Positions 31,728 through 45,091 of a stretch of 64,000 nt of DNA are shown piece by piece. A model generated the notes under the pieces. It made no database searches. It was not told where the DNA came from and worked only from the letters and a program-made list of their open reading frames with translations. The DNA comes from Magnaporthiopsis rhizophila (lineage: Eukaryota > Ascomycota > Sordariomycetes > Magnaporthales > Magnaporthaceae). Each line of letters begins with the position of its first letter. Position 1 is the stretch's first letter. A program made the translations under genes and the position numbers. The stretch lies in contig PYSS01000111.1 of assembly GCA_003049465.1 (NCBI GenBank), positions 1-64,000 on the forward strand, read 5' to 3'.

Positions 31728-34700
31728 TCAGGTTTCCCCTCCTAAGCCAAATCCTTTTGGCCAAACCTGCAGCCCCGTCCTTTCTGTTAATAATAAGTTC
31801 TTTTTTCCCTCACCATCTTCTTTTCCTTTCTTTTTAACAAAATATCTGGTCGGGTATAAAAGCATAAACCGGTATCCTCGACTGTTCGTCAGAATAACCT
31901 TCTTATTTCCATTATTTTATCCCCCGTTACTATACCTTTTTATTCCAATTATAAGACCGATAGCCTTATTTAGTGCAATACGTTTTCCCGCGACCAATCG
32001 CATTATGAATAATGCATTTGCTTTAATCGCTTCCATTGCAACGTTCTGGGCCCGTCGCCCGAGCACCTCCTTACTTATAGCACTTAACACGCCCGGGTAA
32101 AGGAGGAGCTAAAGGCCGCAGAAAAAAAACATCGGTCGATAAATGCAAAAATTAAGCATTTTTGCAAGCAAAAAAAACAGTGGCATAAAAAACTGACCCG
32201 CACAATCCGTCGCAAAATCAGCAGCATTAAAAAACTGGAGCAGGTTAAACAAAAAAAAGGCCGAAAAGGCGGCCATACAGGCCCCTATTATACCCCCAGA
32301 TTTATTAGCTTCCAACTTTCCTCTATTATCTCCAAACTGGGCCAACCACAAGGTTAACCCTAACCTTAATCTGTTAACCTTGCTTTAACCAGATAAATTA
32401 CTCTGGTACGGGCGTTCCGAGCCGAAATCCGAATTCTGGTACTAATATTAACTCCCTTCCAAAAACCTTCCGCCGGTACTTTTTAAAAGCCTCTGGCGCA
32501 CCTTTTAGGTTTATTTTTTTTTTCCAAATACTTTTCTCAATTTTATATTCTGCCTATTTAACCAAATAATATTTGGTTTTATTAATAATTTTTTTGTCCA
32601 AAATTTTTTCGATTTTATATTCCTGTTTTGGATCGATTTCCACTAATTTGTTATTTTCAAACCCTAATAATACTGGCTTAAACAAATTAATATAAAAAAC
32701 CGGATAGTTATATATAATTAATAACAGTTAAAATTTGTAATTAACGTCGGAAATTTTCCTTAAAATTTTAAACGGTTCCAACTTTTTGTAGTTTAGCTTA
32801 TTATTTGGTTATTTTATTTTAATATTGCGTTAAAAAAAATAAACGTTATTCCCCTTTTTAAAAATTGGTCTTTTAATTTTTTTTTTATTAACCTGCATAA
32901 ATATACATTATCGCAATTCCTCTAGTTTTGCCTAAAGGTTTTTGTATAGCTTAATAAATTTTTTCACCTGTATTTCTGCTATTAAAGCATATAATCCTGC
33001 CCTGGGTTTTTTATATACCGTAAATATATACCCATAATTTGTATAAAACAGTATGGTTCCTGTACTTTTATATACTAAACTATTATACGCAAATTATGCC
33101 ATAAAAAATAATTATACCCAATTATTTTATTTATAATTAACAAAATAATATAAATATTATTCCATAATTTAATTTGTTCGTTTTATTTACTTATCCGTTT
33201 AAAAATAATAAATTGTAAAAAAAGCATATTCCGCACCTAAATTTGCTATAAGCTATCTCCAAAACTTACTATTAAATAATTTATCTCGATTTAAAATTAT
33301 ATATTCCGGTATTCCATATTCCGCAATCATATTCCGGATAAAAATATAAGCTAAATTTATAACTTTTGCATTTTCCTTAAATAGCAGGTATATAATATAT
33401 TTAGTAAATTAATTAATTATTATTATAATATTATTGTACTAAACATTTATAAAAGATTTTTTTAATTTGGATAGCCCTATAACAAAATCCGCCGTAACTT
33501 TTTGCCATACTTTATTAAATATTAGCAAAAATTGCAATAAACCATAAAATTTATACCTGCTGGTTTTATTTTTTGCATAATCCTCGCAATCCTTAATTGC
33601 ATTTTATATTTTGGCACAAATTTTTATAAACCCGTAATATTATCAAAACCTTTTCCAAATTTTAACAATCCCCTAGTATTTATTAACCATTTGGCTATAA
33701 ATTTGCTGGATTTTTTCTGGGATCCAGCTTTTTTATCGGATTATTTTGGCCAATGCCCGTTATACCGGAATCAGGAATCCGTTTGGTCCTTTGGCCAAAA
33801 CTGCGCATATTTCTGGTAATATATCCACCTGATAGTTCGATTAACGGTTTAAAATATCCGCTCGGCCATTTTTTAACCCTTTCCTAACCTTAATTCGAAA
33901 ATTATAATTTTAAAAAAATTAGCTTTATTAAATTTATCTTTTGTTCAGCGCTTGGCTAATAATAAATTGTAATAGGTTTTTATAATCGGTGTATACCATA
34001 ATTTGATAATTAGCTTTGCACAAATACACCTTTCATTTTTTTAAAACTTTAATAATAATAAAAAGCTTTTTATTATAAATTTAATAATTTAGCTCAGATT
34101 TATTCAATTTTTGCAAAAAAAATGCACAAAAGTGCAACCTTTTTTGATTATTTTGCTGTTCCAGCTATTTTCTAATAACAAAATTTAATATATTAATTTT
34201 AACCTCGAAAGGTTTTTCTGGGTTTAATATTATTAATACCGGTGCTTAAATAATAGCTTTTTTTAATAACTCGAAAACTATTTATTTTTATATCCCCCAA
34301 TAAAACTGGGTATTATTTTTGGTAAAATTTATAAATAATATAACCTTTTTGTTAAAATCTCGGATAAATTTTCGGTAAAAATTTAAAAACCCTAAAAAAC
34401 TTTATACTTTTTTAACCGTAATAAATATAAGCTAATTTTTTACCGCTTATACTTTTTTGGGTTTTATCCAAACTTTTCCTTATTTAATAATAAACCCGAG
34501 GAAAACCACCTTTAAAAAATGCCATATATATTTGTCCGGGTTAACCAAAAGTTTTGCATTTTGCAGCTTTTATAATACTTTATGCACATATTATTTATAT
34601 TTTTTTAGTATTTTTAAAAAAATCAAAATATTATCCAGGTATGCAAGGGTGAAAATATTAAAATATTCCCGTAATACATGGTTAATTATTCGCTGGAACG

Positions 34701-37700
34701 TAACTGGTGCATTAATAAATCCGAAAATTATTACCAGTAATTTGAAAATTTCAAATTTGGTCCAAAAAACAGTTTTCCATTTATCCCTTTCTTTAATTTT
34801 TAATAGGCCATAAATTTTGCATAAATTAGGGCTATAAACCACCGCCTTTTTCCAAGCCTATTTTTAAATTTGTCAATTAAAAATAAAAAATACCGATTTT
34901 TTATTATTTTTTTGATTTAACAAATGGTAATCGATATATATCCGTTCCTCCCCATTTTTTTTGGGAATAAATAAAATTTTATATCCCACAGGGAAATTAA
35001 AAAGTTTGGTAAATCCTTTCCTAATTTTTTTCTCGAGCTATTCTTATAATAACTTTTTTTATCAAAAATTTAATCGGTACAATTTTTAATATTTAAATTA
35101 TGCTCCCGGTTTAAATTTGATCTCGTGGTTAAACGGTCCATATTTTGGCAATACCGTTTCCAAATCTTTTTAAAACAATTTCCAATATTTATAATATTTT
35201 TTAAAAACATTTCTAAATCCTTTTTTGGTAATTTTTTGCTTATCAAATCCGTTTGCATTCGTATTTATTAGCGTTTCGGTTAATACGATTTGCCAGGATT
35301 GATTGCCAAATTTTACCACCGTTATAATTGCCCTTTCTGGCGTCCATTTTTTATTATCCGGGACCTGTGGCTATTAGGCTTCCCTATTAATTAATAGCAA
35401 TTTTTTTCATTAAATTTGTTCAGTAACCCAATTTATTAAAAAATTATACTTTTTGAGCCATAAAAAGCCTAAAATCAGATTTTCCCCTTTTATATTTATA
35501 ACATCCAGGGTTATTTTGCAGGTTTTCCCCAAAAATCGAAACTTAAATTAATCAATTTTAATATCAATTTTTCCTTTGTTAAACATAATTAGCTTTTATT
35601 CCACCATTATAAGATTATATAGTTCCTTTTTTTAATATATCGCAATATTGTACCTTTTTACTGCTTTTGGCAAAAAATAATTTTTTTGGGCTCCGCAATC
35701 GATTATAATTTTTATTTTTTGCCCTTTTTAATATATTATTATTCTAATATACTTATACTGATCGGTAATTGTTACTGCTAAAAACCTTACTAATTATTGC
35801 CCTATTCGTGCCCTATTTTTGGATAAACTTTTTAATTTTTTACTTGGGGCGCCTATTTTCGGGCCTTAACTGCTTTTATCGATTAGATAAACCCATCCAT
35901 CCAAACCTTTGCTTTTTTTTCCATATGTACTTTGCATTTCGGTTTCCCGCATATCTGGTATATAAAAATTTTTGCTAAACATATTATAAAATACGCTAAT
36001 AATAGCTCAAAAATTGCTGCAAAATTTTTATAACCCATTTTCGCTATCCACCATTTCGGAAACTGGTACTTTTATCGTAAATATCACACTAATCCTTTTC
36101 CTTTTTTTCGTGGAAAAAAATTATGTTTTAGCTTTTTAGCCATATACCACCGGCAATTATCGTACAGGCATTCGGCCCAAAAAAGCTTATCGTAATAGTC
36201 CGTATCAGGGTCCATATTTTCGTGGTTTAATACATATAACTATATTAACCGCTGATCCAGGTTCGGAATATCTTCGAGTGGTGCCCCGTAATAAATAACC
36301 GATTAATTATCCCTTAACCAATCCAGGGGCTTTTTTTCATCGTTTTGCGCCGGTTTTTCACGCATCAGGCCACCGATAGGTTTGGGCTAATCCTAAAACC
36401 ATCGATTTGTTTCCAAAAACCTAAATAAAATATACGCTTTCCGTATTTCTTTTTTAATTATAAAAGGTTATTTCCCTATATTAATTAGTTACTGATTAAA
36501 TTTTTACTGGAATTTTTTAAAATTAATAATATATTGTTATTATTATTTATCAAATTTTTTGTTACTGGGGTCCGTTTTTATGGTTTCCCTAAATGCTGTT
36601 AAATTTAATTTTTCTTCCTGGGCTTATATTAAATATATCTAGCCCAAAAACTGTTCTATTTTTATATCTGTATTTAAATTTTCCTTAAAATTATTAACCA
36701 AAATATCCGATACACCTTTGTATTAAACTAATTTTTTAAATTCTTCCGAAACGTGCGCTGCTGTATTATCTTTTTTTTCGGATATTATAAGATCGGTGCT
36801 TATCCCAACTTTTTTTTGGTTACCAAACCGGGATTAGTCGATCCGTTGTATTGCAGCAATTTGTCGTTTTGGATAATACCCTATAATATTTTTATCGGAG
36901 CAATAAACTATACAATTTTCGTCAAAATAATAAATCCAGCTAAACAACGCTCCGGAACACAGGCTTTTTTTTTGCTTATTATATTGCTTTGGATAAGGCC
37001 GGAATTATAGGTTCGTTTCCCCTTCTCGCACTTTTTTGGCAAAAAATAGCCGTTTATCGGTCTTTCTGCGGACAGTTTTTTTTTAATATATCCTTTTTTC
37101 CTATATTTAAAACATTTCCTATCCTTTGGATTTTTAAATCTAACATATTTTTGCTTCTTTTGCTGGTATATAATTTTAGCACTAAAATTTATAGGTTCAG
37201 GATGTATATTATAAACCGTAAATTATTGCTGTTTCGCCTTTTTCTGGTTAGTTTTATTATTTTGCGCTACTGGCTTGGTTTGCTAAACTTTCTTCTTAAA
37301 GCAATATTTGTATAATTTATTGCTAATACAAATAGCCGTGGTAATATAATCGACAAAATTCTCAGGTTATTCCTATTTGGACAGCTTATTTTTTATATTA
37401 TCCTTTAGCCTTTAATAAAACTGGGTTATTTTGGTATCCTCCGTCCAATTAAGCTTATTAACCAATTGTTAAAACTCGGAAATATAAATTAACACGGGGC
37501 CTTTTTGCCGGAGCTGGAGCAATTCCCTTTCGGCCACCCGTTTTTTGTTAACTTGTCCAAAAACCTTTGTAACCTTTTCTCCGAACTTTTTAAAATTGGC
37601 AAATACCAATTTGGTCTCCTCCTGTTACGACCATAGCTGGCAGGGGACAGAAGGGCTGGGGCTAACCCCTAGCGGTATGCCTTTACCCCGCAGTTATGAA

Positions 37701-37859
37701 GGTTGGGGGGCCGAATAACTGAGGCCAAGCTGGAAAAAGTCACGTGACCCAGTTTATTTAAATAATGGGTGCTATGTTTGTTATAAACATAGCAGATATA
37801 GCACGCCAAAACAAAGCGTTATATTTGTTATAAACATAATAAGTATAGTATAAAGAAAG

Positions 37860-38321
37860 TGTTACAACCACAGCTGGCAGGGGGCAAAAGGGCTGGGCTA
37901 ACCCCCAGCGGGACGCCTTTACCCCGCAATCATGAAGGCCAGGGGGCCGAATAACTAAGGCCAAGCTAAAGGAGAATCACGTAACTAGGCACTTACCTAA
38001 AGCACGGGTGATATATCTGCTATATAACATAACAGATATATCACAGTGATATGTTCGTTATGCGATATAACGAATATAGCACAAATATAATATGGAAAGG
38101 TTGCTGGTATATAAGGCAAAAAATTATTACCGTGTTAAATAGCTTTAATTAAGGCCTCGGTATTAATTAACCTAAATTAGCTCCAAAGCACCCCTTTGGG
38201 CAAATAATCGAAATTTTTGTTACTATTCCAGTTCCCTAGCATAAGCAATCTTATGAAAATTATACTATTTAGCACCCTTCCTAATATACCTTACCCTAAA
38301 AGCAAAAAACTATTTGTAATA
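37860..38321 (+). repeat. Element B, 5' LTR
   Basis: 462 bp, starts TGTTACAACCACAGCTGGC, ends TTTGTAATA (mutated from TTTGTAACA). Holds inverted CATAACAGATATATCAC/GTGATATG-type motifs in its middle. Confidence 0.9.
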
Positions 38322-41300
38322 TTTTGACTGATTCTGTTTAATATTTACCAAAAATAACAAATAATAACAATTATGTTAACCGCAGGCAAAAAACCCGAGG
38401 GTATTATTATTATTAGCAAACTGTATAATAACCTTTCGGCGGCCATGCAAGCATTTATTACAGAAATCGAAAAATTTAAAAAAGCTTAAACCGAGCCCTA
38501 TATTGCCGTTAAATTTTACAAATTCCCCTCGCCTGACAAATATAATAGGAAAAAAGGCAAAATTAAAACGTTCCTGACCAAATACAAAGGATACTTTTTA
38601 TTTTATCGAGACCATTTCCAACAGGAAGAATAGAAAATTACTTATGCGGCTATACGCCTGGATAATAAAGTTAAGGATTGGTTTGAACCCATTTGGTCCG
38701 ATTACCTAAAAAGGCACAATAAATCCAAAAAAAAAACCAAACTGGTATTTGCCAATTTCGAAAAATTCGGAGAAAAGGTTGCAAAAATTTTCGGACAAAT
38801 CGACAAAAAACGGGTGGCCGAAAAAAAGTTATTTCAGCTCCGGTAAAAAAGCCCTGCATTAATTTATATTTTTAAATTTTAACAATTGGTTAACAAGCTT
38901 AATTGAACGGAGGATACCAAAATAACCCAGCTTTATTAGGGGCTAAAAAACGATATAAAAAATAAGCTGTTTAAATAAAAATAATCTGAGAATTTTATTA
39001 ATTATATTACCACGGCTGTCCATATTAGTAATAAATTATACAAATATTACTTTGAAAAAAAACTTTAGCAAACCAAACCAATAGTATAAAATAATAAAGC
39101 TAACCAGAAAAAGGCAAAATAGCAATAATTTATAATTTACGGTATATATTCTGAACCTATAAATTTTAGCGCTAAAGCTATACACCAGCAAAAAAAACAG
39201 AAGCATATCAGGTTTAAAAATCCAAAGAACGGGAAATGTTTTAAATATAGGAAAAAAAAATACATTAAAAAAAATTGTTTATAAAAAAACCGATAAACGG
39301 TTATTCTTTACCGAAAAAATGCGCAAAAGGGAAACGAACCCATAACTCCGGCCTTATCCAAAGCAACACAATAAGCAAAAAAAAAAGCCTATATTTTAAA
39401 GCATTATTCAGTTAAACTTATTGCTTTAATAAAAATTGTATAATCCATCGCTCCGACAAAAATGCCACAGGGTATTACCCAAAATAATAAATTGCTATAA
39501 TATAACAGATCGATTAATTTTGGTTCGGTGACCCAGGAAAAGTTGGGATAAGTACCAGTTTTATAGCGTCCGAAAAAAAGGATAATGCAATAATGCACAT
39601 TTCGGAAGAATTTAAAAAGCTAGTTTAGTGCAAAAATGTATCGGACACCTCGGTTAACAATTTTGAGGAAAATTTAAACATAAATATAAAAATGGAATAG
39701 TTTATGGGCCAAATATATTTAATATAAGCTTAGGAAAAAAAATTAAATTTAATAGCATTTAAGAAAATTATAAAAACGGATTTTAGTAATAAAAGATTTA
39801 ACAAATAATAATAATAATATATTATTAATTTTAAAAAACTCCAGCAAAAATTTGATCAGTAATTAATCGATATGGGAAAATAACCCCCCATAACCAAAAA
39901 GGAAATATAAAAAGCATATATTTTATTCAGATTTTTGGAAACAAACCGATAATTTTGGGATTAGCCTAAACCTATCGGTGGTTTAATACGCAAAAAACCG
40001 GCACAAAACAATAAAAAAAAGCCTTTGGATTAATTAAAAGATAATCAGTCGGTTATTTATTACGGGGCATTATTCGAAAATATTCCGAACCTGGATCAGC
40101 GGTTAACATAGCTATATGCATTAGATTATAAAGATATGGACCCCGATACGGATTATTACGATAAGCTTTTTTGGGCCAAATATCTGTATAATAATTGCCG
40201 GTGGTATATAGCCAAAAAGCTAAAATACAATTTTTTCCCACAAAAAAAAGGAAAGGGACCAATATAATATTTATAACAAAAATACCAGTTTCCGAAATAA
40301 TGGATAGCAAAAATAGGTTATAAAAATTTTGCAGCAACCTTTAAATTATTACCAGTGTACCTTATAATGTGCTTAATAAAAATCCTTATATATTAAATAT
40401 GCAGAAAACCGGAATGCAAGGTACATATAAAAAAAAAAGCAAGGGCCTGGACAAATAGGTTTGCCCAATTAACAGGAATAATCGAAACCCAAAAGCAGGC
40501 GCCCCAAACAAAAAATTAAAAAGCTTACCCAAAAATAGGGCACGGATAGGGCAATAACCAGCAAAATCCTTAACAATAACGATCATTAACCAATATAAGT
40601 ATATCAGGATAATAATATACTGAAAAAGGCAAAAAATAAAAATTATGATCAATTATGGAGCCCAAAAAAACTATTTTTTGCCAAAAACGGTAAAAAGGTA
40701 CAGCATTCCGATATATTAAAAAAAAGAACCATATAACCTTATAATGGTAAAATAGGAGCCAGTTATATTTAACAAAGGAAAAATTAACACTAAAACTGAT
40801 TAATTCAAATTTTAATTTTTGGGAAAAATTTGTAAGGTAACCCTGAATATTATAAATATAAAAAGGGAAAATCTGATTTTAGGCTTTTTATAGCTTAAAA
40901 AGTATAATTTTTTAATAAATTGGATTACCGAACAAATTTAATGGAGAAAATTGCTATTAATTAATAAAAAAGCCCAATAGTTACGGGTCCCGGATAATAA
41001 AAAACAAATGCCAGAAAGGGCAATTATAATGGCAGCAAAATTTGGCAATTAACCCTAACAAACCGTACTAACCAAAATGCTAATAAATACGGACGCAAAT
41101 AAACCTAACAAGCAAAAAATCACCAAAAAGGGATTTAAAAATGTTCCTAAAAAATATCACAAATATTAAAAACTGTTCCAAAAATATTTTGGAAATGGTA
41201 TTACCAAAATATAGACCGTTTAATTATAAAATTAAGCTTAAACCGGAAATATAGCTTAAATATCAAAAGCTGTACCGATTAAATCCTTAACAGGAAAAAT

Positions 41301-44300
41301 TATTATAGGAACAGCTCGAGGAAAAAATTAGGAAAAAATTTACCAAACCTTTTAATTTTCTTATAAAATATAGGATTTTATTTATTCCCAAAAAAAATGG
41401 GGAGGAATAAATATATATTAATTATTGTTTGTTAAATCAGGAAATAATAAAAAATCGATATCCTTTATTTTTAATTAACAAGCTTAAAAATAGGCTTGGG
41501 AAAAACCGGTGGTTTACAGCCCTAAATTTATATAAAGCTTATAATTTGCTAAAAATTAAAAAAGGGAATAAATAAAAAACCGCTTTTCGGACCAAGCTTA
41601 AAATTTTCGAATTATTAGTAATAATTTTCGGATTTACCAATATATTAGCCACGTTTTAGCAAATAATTAACCATATATTACAAAAGTACCTTAACGTTTT
41701 TATTTTTGCATACCTGAATAATATCCTGATTTTTTTAAAAATGCTGGAAAAATATAAACAATATGTATATAAAATATTGTAAAAGTTGCAAAATGCAAAA
41801 CTTTTGGTTAATCCGGACAAATGCATATAGCACTCCCTAAAGGTGGTTTTCCTCGGGTTTATTATCAGATAAGGAAAAGTTCGGATAAAACCCAAAAAGG
41901 TACAAATGGTAAAAGACTGGCCTGTATTTATTACGGTTAAAAAAATATAAGGTTTTTTGGGGTTTTTAAATTTTTACCAAAAATTTATCCGAAATTTTAG
42001 CAAAAAGGTTATACCATTTATAAATTTTACCAAAAATAACACCCAGTTTTATTGGGGAATATAAAAATAAATAGCCTTCAAATTGCTAAAAAAAACTATT
42101 ATTTAAATACCGGTATTAATAATATTAAACCCAAAAAAATCCTTTAAAATCGAAATTAATGCATTAAATTTTGCTATCAGGGGATAATTGGGACAGCAAA
42201 ACAATTAAAAAAGGTTGCATTTTTGTGCATTTTTTTTGCAAAAGCTGAATGGACCTAAGCTAAATTATCAAATCCATAATAAAAAGCTCCTTGCTATTAT
42301 TAAAGCTTTAGAAAAATAAAGGGTATATTTGTGCAAAGCTAACCACCAAATTGTGGTGTACACCGATTATAAAAACCTGTTACAATTTACCATTAGCCAA
42401 ACCCTGAACAAAAGATAAATCCGATAAAACCAGTTCCTTTAAAATTATAACCTCCGAATTAAGGTCAGGAAAAAATCAGAAAATGGCCAAGCGGATACCT
42501 TAAGCTGTTAACCGAATTATTAGGTGGATATATCACCAGAAATATGCGCAGTTTTGGCCAAAAAATTAAACGGATCTCTGATTCCGGTATAGCGGGCATT
42601 AGTTAAAATAACCTAACAGAAAAGCTGAACCCCAGAAAAAATCCAGCAGGTTTATAGCCAAATGGTTAATGGATACCAAAAGGTTGCCAAAATCTGGAAA
42701 AAGTTTCGGCAATATTATAGGTTTATAAAAATTTGTACCAAAATATAAAATGCAATTAAAAATTGCAAAAATTATGCAAAAAATAAAGCCAGCAGGTATA
42801 AACCTTATGGTTTATTATAACCTTTGCTAATATTTAGCAAAATATGGCAAAAAGTTACGGCGGATTTTGTTACAGGGCTATTTAAATTAAAAAAACCCCT
42901 TATAAATGTTCAGTATAATAGCATTATGGTAATAATCAACCGATTTACCAAATATGCTATATACCTGCCATTTAAGGAAAATGCAAAAATTATAAACCTA
43001 ATTTATATTTTTATCCGAAATATAATTATAAAACACAAAATACCGGAACGTATGGTTTTAAACTGAGATAAATTGTTTAATAGCAAATTTTAGAAACAGC
43101 TTATGGCAAATTTAAGCGCAAAACATGCTTTTTCCACAATTTATTATCCTTAAACAAATGGATAAACAAAACAAACAAACCAAACCATAAAACAGTACTT
43201 ATATTATTTTGTTAATTATAAATAAAATAACTGGGTATAATTATTTCCTATAGTGCAATTTGCATATAACAGTTTAATGTATAAAAGTACAGGAATTACA
43301 CCGTTTTATACAAATTACGGGTATATATTTACGGTGTATAAAAAACCTAAAACAGGACCATATACCTTAGCAGCAAAAATATAGGTGAAAAAACTTATTA
43401 AATTATATAAAAATTTTCAAACAAAGCTAAAAAAATTGCAATAATACATATTTATACAGGCCAATAAAAAAAGGATTAAAAAACTAACTTTTAAAAAAAA
43501 GGATAATATTTATCTTTTTCGATACAATATTAAAACAAAACGATCAAATAATAAACTAAACCATAAAAAATTGGGACCGTTCAAAATTTTAAGGAAAATT
43601 TCCAATATTAATTATAAATTTTAGCTGCTATTAACTATAAAAAATCACCCGGTTTTCCACATTAATTTGTTTAAACCAGCACCACCAGGGTTTAAAAATA
43701 ATAAATTAATAAAAATTAACCCAAAACAGAAATATAAAATTAAAAAAATTTTAAACAAAAATATTATCGACGGAATTAAGCATTATTTAATTAAATAAGC
43801 AGGATATAAAATCGAAAAAAGCATTTGGAAAAAAAAAGCAAATTTAAAGGGCACGTTAAAAATTTTCGAAAAGTACCGGCAAAAAACCCTTAAAAGGGAG
43901 TTAATACCAGTGCCAAAATTTGGATTTCGATTCGGAACGCCAGTACCAGAATAATTTACCTGATTAAAATAAGGCCAGCAAATTAAGGTTAGGGTTAACC
44001 CCATAATTGGCCCAGCTCGGAGATAACAAAAGAAAATTAGGGGCTAACAAATTAGGGGGCGCAGCAAAGGCCTGTGCGGCCGCCTTATCGGCTTTCTCCC
44101 GCTTAACCCGCTCCAGCTCCTCCACGTTATCAATCCCGCAACAAATTGCACGCATTTTCCTTTCAAACCATATCTTTTCCTGCTTATACAAACGCTTAAT
44201 TTTGGCATTAGCGCAACAGTGCTCCTCCTCTGCCGCTTCCAACTCAGCCCTTATCTTAAGGTATTAGCAATTAAGCTTTTTAAATTGGGACAAAAAAGGA

Positions 44301-44629
44301 CCTAGCACGTTGCACCGAAAGCATTTTTAACAAACGCATTTAATGCACCTAAAAAAATTGCAGGGGGATACAGCACAGCGCACAAACCCTAACGCTTTAC
44401 AAGCAAAACAAAAAAGCATTTCGGTGGAAAACAATAAAAAAACGGCAAATAAATTATTATAGCGAACGGTAAATTGCGCATTAACAGCTTTTTATTTTTG
44501 CACCCAACCAAACATTTTATTAAAAAAAGGGAATAGGAAATGGTAAGGAAAGGAAAATATTTACCATTAACAAAAAAACAGGACCATAGGTTTTGGCCAA
44601 AAAGATTTGGCCTAGAAAAGGAAACCTGA

Positions 44630-45091
44630 TATTATAACCATAACTGGCAAAGGGCAAAAGGGCTGGGCTAACCCCCAGCGGAACGCCTTTACCCCGCAAT
44701 TATAAAGGCCAAAAGGCCGAATAACTAAGGCTAAGCTAAGGAAAAATCATATAATTAGGCATTTACCTAAAGCACGGGTAATATATCTGCTATATAACAT
44801 AACAAATATAACACAGTGATATATTCGCTATATAATATAGCAAATATAGCACAAATATAGTATAAAAGGGTTGCTGGTATATAAGGCAAAAGGTTATTAC
44901 CGTATTAAATAGCTTTAATTAAGGCCTCGGCATTAGTTAACCTAAGTTGGCTCTAAGGCACCCCCTTGGGCAAATAATCGAAACCTTTATTATTACTCCA
45001 ATTCCCCAGCACAAGTAATCTTGTGAAAATTATACTGCTTAGCACCTCTCCTAGCGTACCCTACCCTAAAAGCAAAGAACCGTTTGTAACA
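44630..45091 (+). repeat. Element B, 3' LTR
   Basis: 462 bp, identical in length to the 5' LTR, starts TATTATAACCATAACTGG and ends CGTTTGTAACA. Followed directly by the GAAAG duplication. Confidence 0.9.

Larger units (their letters stand above)
37860..45091 (+). mobile_element. Gypsy chromovirus element B (plus orientation), nested in the LTR of element C
   Basis: Inserted in the 5' LTR of C with a GAAAG duplication (37855-37859 and 45092-45096). LTRs 37860-38321 and 44630-45091 are both 462 bp. Internal order: Gag from 38374 (KYKGYFLFYRDHFQQEE, then WFEPIWSDYL), protease region near 40750-40950, reverse transcriptase (FLIKYRILFIPKKNG) with YLNNILIF at about 41720 where YLDDILIF is expected, RNase H (VVYTDYKNLL), integrase (NRFTKYAIYLPFKENA at 42940; FPIVQFAYNS), chromodomain-like KKILNKNIIDGIKHYLIK near 43745-43800. 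Stops occur at Gln, Trp (SKF-stop-KQL) and Arg positions, as expected for C-to-T on both strands. Confidence 0.93.

Noticed and set aside
38322..38345. tRNA primer binding site after the LTR
   Set aside because: The conserved TTTTGACTGATCCTG-like stretch does not begin with TGG and I could not match it to a tRNA 3' end by eye.
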